Shown piece by piece: positions 62,355 through 64,000 of a DNA stretch of 64,000 bases. The notes under the pieces were generated by a model that was given only the letters and a program-made list of their open reading frames with translations, was not told where the DNA came from and ran no database searches. The translations under genes were made by a program, and so were the position numbers. Every line of letters starts with the position of its first letter. The stretch's first letter is position 1. This DNA comes from Candidatus Cetobacterium colombiensis. GTDB lineage: Bacteria > Fusobacteriota > Fusobacteriia > Fusobacteriales > Fusobacteriaceae. Location: assembly GCF_033962415.1 (NCBI RefSeq), contig NZ_JAVIKH010000002.1, positions 62,001 to 126,000 on the forward strand. Direction: 5' to 3'.

Positions 62355-62383
62355 TTGACTTTTTTTAAAATAAAATGTATTCT
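62355..62383 (+). promoter_or_regulatory. Promoter of the PTS gene
   Basis: TTGACT (62355-62360), a 17-base spacer and TATTCT (62378-62383), about 47 bases upstream of the ATG. The region back to 62310 is shared with the divergent transposase-derived gene and is a natural place for an operator. Confidence 0.6.
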
Positions 62384-62429
62384 TTTAGTGAATTAACTAT
62401 TTATATCAATCTTAATGGAGGAGTTTTTT

Positions 62430-63905
62430 ATGAAAATATTTGCTGAAGTTCAAAAAATCGGTAAAGCACTTATGACGCCGGTTGCAATTTTACCAGCAGC
62501 TGGTATATTCCTTGCAGCTGGAAATAAGTTAGGAATCCCTTTAATGGAGCAAGCAGGAGGAGTAATATTCGGTAATTTACCACTTTTATTCGCTGTTGGT
62601 GCTGCTATTGGTCTTGTTGGAGGAGATGGAATTGCTGCCCTTGCTGCAATTGTTGCGCTTTTAATTATGAATACTACTATGGGATCTCTTACTAATGCTG
62701 CTGATGGTATCGCTGCTGGAAATCCTGCTTTCGCTGAAGTTTTAGGAATTCCTACTCTTCAAACTGGAGTTTTCGGAGGATTAATCGCTGGTATTATAGC
62801 TGCTATTTGTTACAAAAAGTTCTATAAAACTGAGTTACCTGCATTCTTAGGTTTCTTTGCTGGAAAAAGATTAGTTCCTATTATGACAGCTGTTGCTGCT
62901 TTCTTAGTTGGTTTAGCTATGCCTTATATTTGGCAACCAGTTCAAGCTGGACTTGCTCAATTATCTTACTTAGCTAATGAGACAAATACAAATATATCTA
63001 CATTACTATTCGGTATTACAGAAAGAGCTTTAATCCCATTCGGATTACACCATATCTTCTATGCTCCTTTCTGGTTCCAATTTGGAGAGTATACAAACAA
63101 TGCTGGACAAATTGTTAACGGAGACCAAGCTATATGGTTTGCAATGTTAAAAGATGGAGTTCATTCATTCTCATCAGCAACTTATTCTGGTGCTGGTAAA
63201 TTTATGACTGGTAAATTCCCATTCATGATGTTTGGATTACCTGCTGCTGCTCTTGCAATGTATCACGAAGCTAAATCAGAAAACAAGAAGATGGCTGCTG
63301 GAATTTTATTCTCTGCTGCTCTTACTTCTTTCTTAACAGGAATAACTGAACCATTAGAGTTCTCATTCTTATTCGTTGCTCCAGTTTTATACGGAATTCA
63401 CTGTGTTTTTGCTGGATTATCTTTCATGTTAATGAATATGTTTGGTGTTAGAATTGGTATGACATTCTCTGGAGGAGTTATTGACTATATCATGTTCGGT
63501 GTTTTACCTGGAACTGAAGGATTTGAAACTAACTGGCCTATGGTTATAATTGTTGGTTTAGGATTTGCTGTTCTATACTACTTCGGATTCAGATTCTTCA
63601 TTAGAAAGTTTAATCTAGCAACTCCTGGTAGAGAAGATGGTCCTGAGATTGATGATCAACCAAAAGCTCAAGGAAGCGAATTAGCTGCTCTTGTTCTTGC
63701 TGCTTTAGGTGGTAAAGAAAACTTAGTTTCTGTTGATGCTTGTATCACAAGATTAAGACTTGAAGTTAAAGACACTGCTTTAGTTAATGATGCAGAGCTT
63801 AAGAGATTAGGAGCTTCTGGAGTTTTAAAAGTAGGACAAAATGGAGTTCAAGCTATATTTGGTGCTAAAGCACAATTTATTGCTAACGACATTAAAGGAT
63901 TATAA
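62430..63905 (+). CDS. ptsG: PTS EIICB component, glucose/N-acetylglucosamine family
   Basis: The frame is open from 62415, but the GGAGG ribosome binding site lies there and the ATG at 62430 is the start, giving 491 residues. The EIIC part (about 1-390) has ten or so helices with [19 protein letters not shown], the sugar-site [12 protein letters not shown] and the [15 protein letters not shown] motif of the glucose class. A linker leads to the EIIB domain with the phosphocysteine in [11 protein letters not shown] (Cys438). There is no EIIA domain, so a separate glucose-type EIIA is needed; the EIIA at 31360 is of the fructose class. Substrate could be glucose, N-acetylglucosamine or maltose; the ptsG name is a best guess. 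It is monocistronic and divergent from the transposase-derived regulator candidate. Confidence 0.85.
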   Translation: MKIFAEVQKIGKALMTPVAILPAAGIFLAAGNKLGIPLMEQAGGVIFGNLPLLFAVGAAIGLVGGDGIAALAAIVALLIMNTTMGSLTNAADGIAAGNPAFAEVLGIPTLQTGVFGGLIAGIIAAICYKKFYKTELPAFLGFFAGKRLVPIMTAVAAFLVGLAMPYIWQPVQAGLAQLSYLANETNTNISTLLFGITERALIPFGLHHIFYAPFWFQFGEYTNNAGQIVNGDQAIWFAMLKDGVHSFSSATYSGAGKFMTGKFPFMMFGLPAAALAMYHEAKSENKKMAAGILFSAALTSFLTGITEPLEFSFLFVAPVLYGIHCVFAGLSFMLMNMFGVRIGMTFSGGVIDYIMFGVLPGTEGFETNWPMVIIVGLGFAVLYYFGFRFFIRKFNLATPGREDGPEIDDQPKAQGSELAALVLAALGGKENLVSVDACITRLRLEVKDTALVNDAELKRLGASGVLKVGQNGVQAIFGAKAQFIANDIKGL

Positions 63906-63920
63906 TATATTCTTAAATTA

Positions 63921-63958
63921 ATAAGTGAGGAGTTTAAAACTCCTCACTTATATTTTTT
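63921..63958. terminator. Bidirectional terminator after the PTS gene
   Basis: A 15-bp stem (ATAAGTGAGGAGTTT, 63921-63935, with 63937-63951) is followed by TTTTTTAT. Confidence 0.88.
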
Positions 63959-64000
63959 ATATCCATTATTTTATTAAAATAATTATCAATCTCTATTTGA
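63934..64000 (-). CDS. Possible 3' end of a minus-strand gene cut by the window edge
   Basis: Reading leftward from the right edge, one minus-strand frame is open for 21 codons (ending NKIMDIKNISEEF) and stops with TAA at 63936-63934, inside the terminator, just as the patatin, thioredoxin-like and rdgB genes do in this window. The piece is too short to identify. It could also be non-coding. Confidence 0.4.
   Translation of the reverse strand, partial: QIEIDNYFNKIMDIKNISEEF

Noticed and set aside
1-64000. tRNA genes, rRNA genes, CRISPR arrays, prophage or classical defence genes
   Set aside because: None were recognised on either strand: no cloverleaf with conserved GGTTCGAATCC-type T arm was noticed, no regularly spaced repeats, and all large frames belong to housekeeping or regulatory families.

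Overview
The window looks like chromosomal core sequence from a member of the Fusobacteriota (Fusobacterium, Cetobacterium or a relative); this is an inference, since no rRNA gene is present. DNA is strongly AT-rich. It combines Gram-negative envelope genes (lpxC, fabZ, lpxA, lpxI, lpxB, lpxK, an MsbA-type exporter) with Firmicute-like traits: an L21-Prp-L27 locus whose L27 carries a cleavable N-terminal extension, a YlmH-type S4 protein, and strong AGGAGG ribosome binding sites. Genes are dense. Many end inside bidirectional hairpin terminators, and no stretch over 300 bases lacks a gene except 16384-16796, which is almost wholly RNase P RNA and its terminator.

Layout. 1-1800: small exported proteins (DUF305, a duplicated-module protein and a Met-rich Spy-like protein), probably periplasmic metal or stress handling. 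1812-9041: a patatin phospholipase, two divergent Mga/BglG-like regulators, an ABC exporter and an oligopeptide-type binding protein. 9045-10899: a minus-strand cluster of small genes (thioredoxin-like, four-Cys protein, YoaK, YhcH). 11043-14516: lepA and a short MprF-like lipid aminoacyltransferase. 14568-15513: rplU-prp-rpmA behind a strong promoter and a structured leader. 15622-16383: MORN-repeat lipoprotein. 16474-22128: dnaG, rpoD, a divergent RpoD-like sigma gene, nif3, a TPM-like membrane protein and rnpB. 22275-27271: a parvulin chaperone, an AAA+ regulator with an altered GAFTGA loop, a TetR regulator and RseP. 27283-30678: uppS, cdsA, dxr and tmk. 30789-37075: smc, lpxK, an unknown gene, a PTS EIIA and nadD.

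37124-46436 is the lipid A operon, running pcrA-lpxC-fabZ-lpxA-lpxI-lpxB-ABC exporter-rph-rdgB. pssA diverges from ylmH and a molybdopterin-binding-like gene over a symmetric promoter. 49215-56216 is an eight-gene operon starting with psd. The right end holds mgsA, pncB, dtd, an FMN hydroxyacid oxidase, tpx, a DUF368 polyprenyl-phosphate transporter, a transposase-derived DNA-binding protein and a glucose-family PTS EIICB.

Functionally the window is dominated by envelope building: CdsA, PssA and Psd make phosphatidylethanolamine; Dxr, UppS and PopT/DUF368 supply and recycle the lipid carrier; the Lpx set makes lipid A; RseP, PpiD-like, cyclophilin and patatin proteins look after envelope proteins and lipids. 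No prophage, CRISPR array, intact insertion sequence or classical defence island was seen. The best candidates for undescribed biology are the eroded TnsB/MuA-like protein next to the PTS gene (61208-62266), the divergent sigma paralogue beside rpoD (18170-19003), the GAFLGA regulator (24054-25439), the symmetric pssA/ylmH promoter (47288-47319), and the overlap of rnpB with the gene upstream of it (16797-16814).
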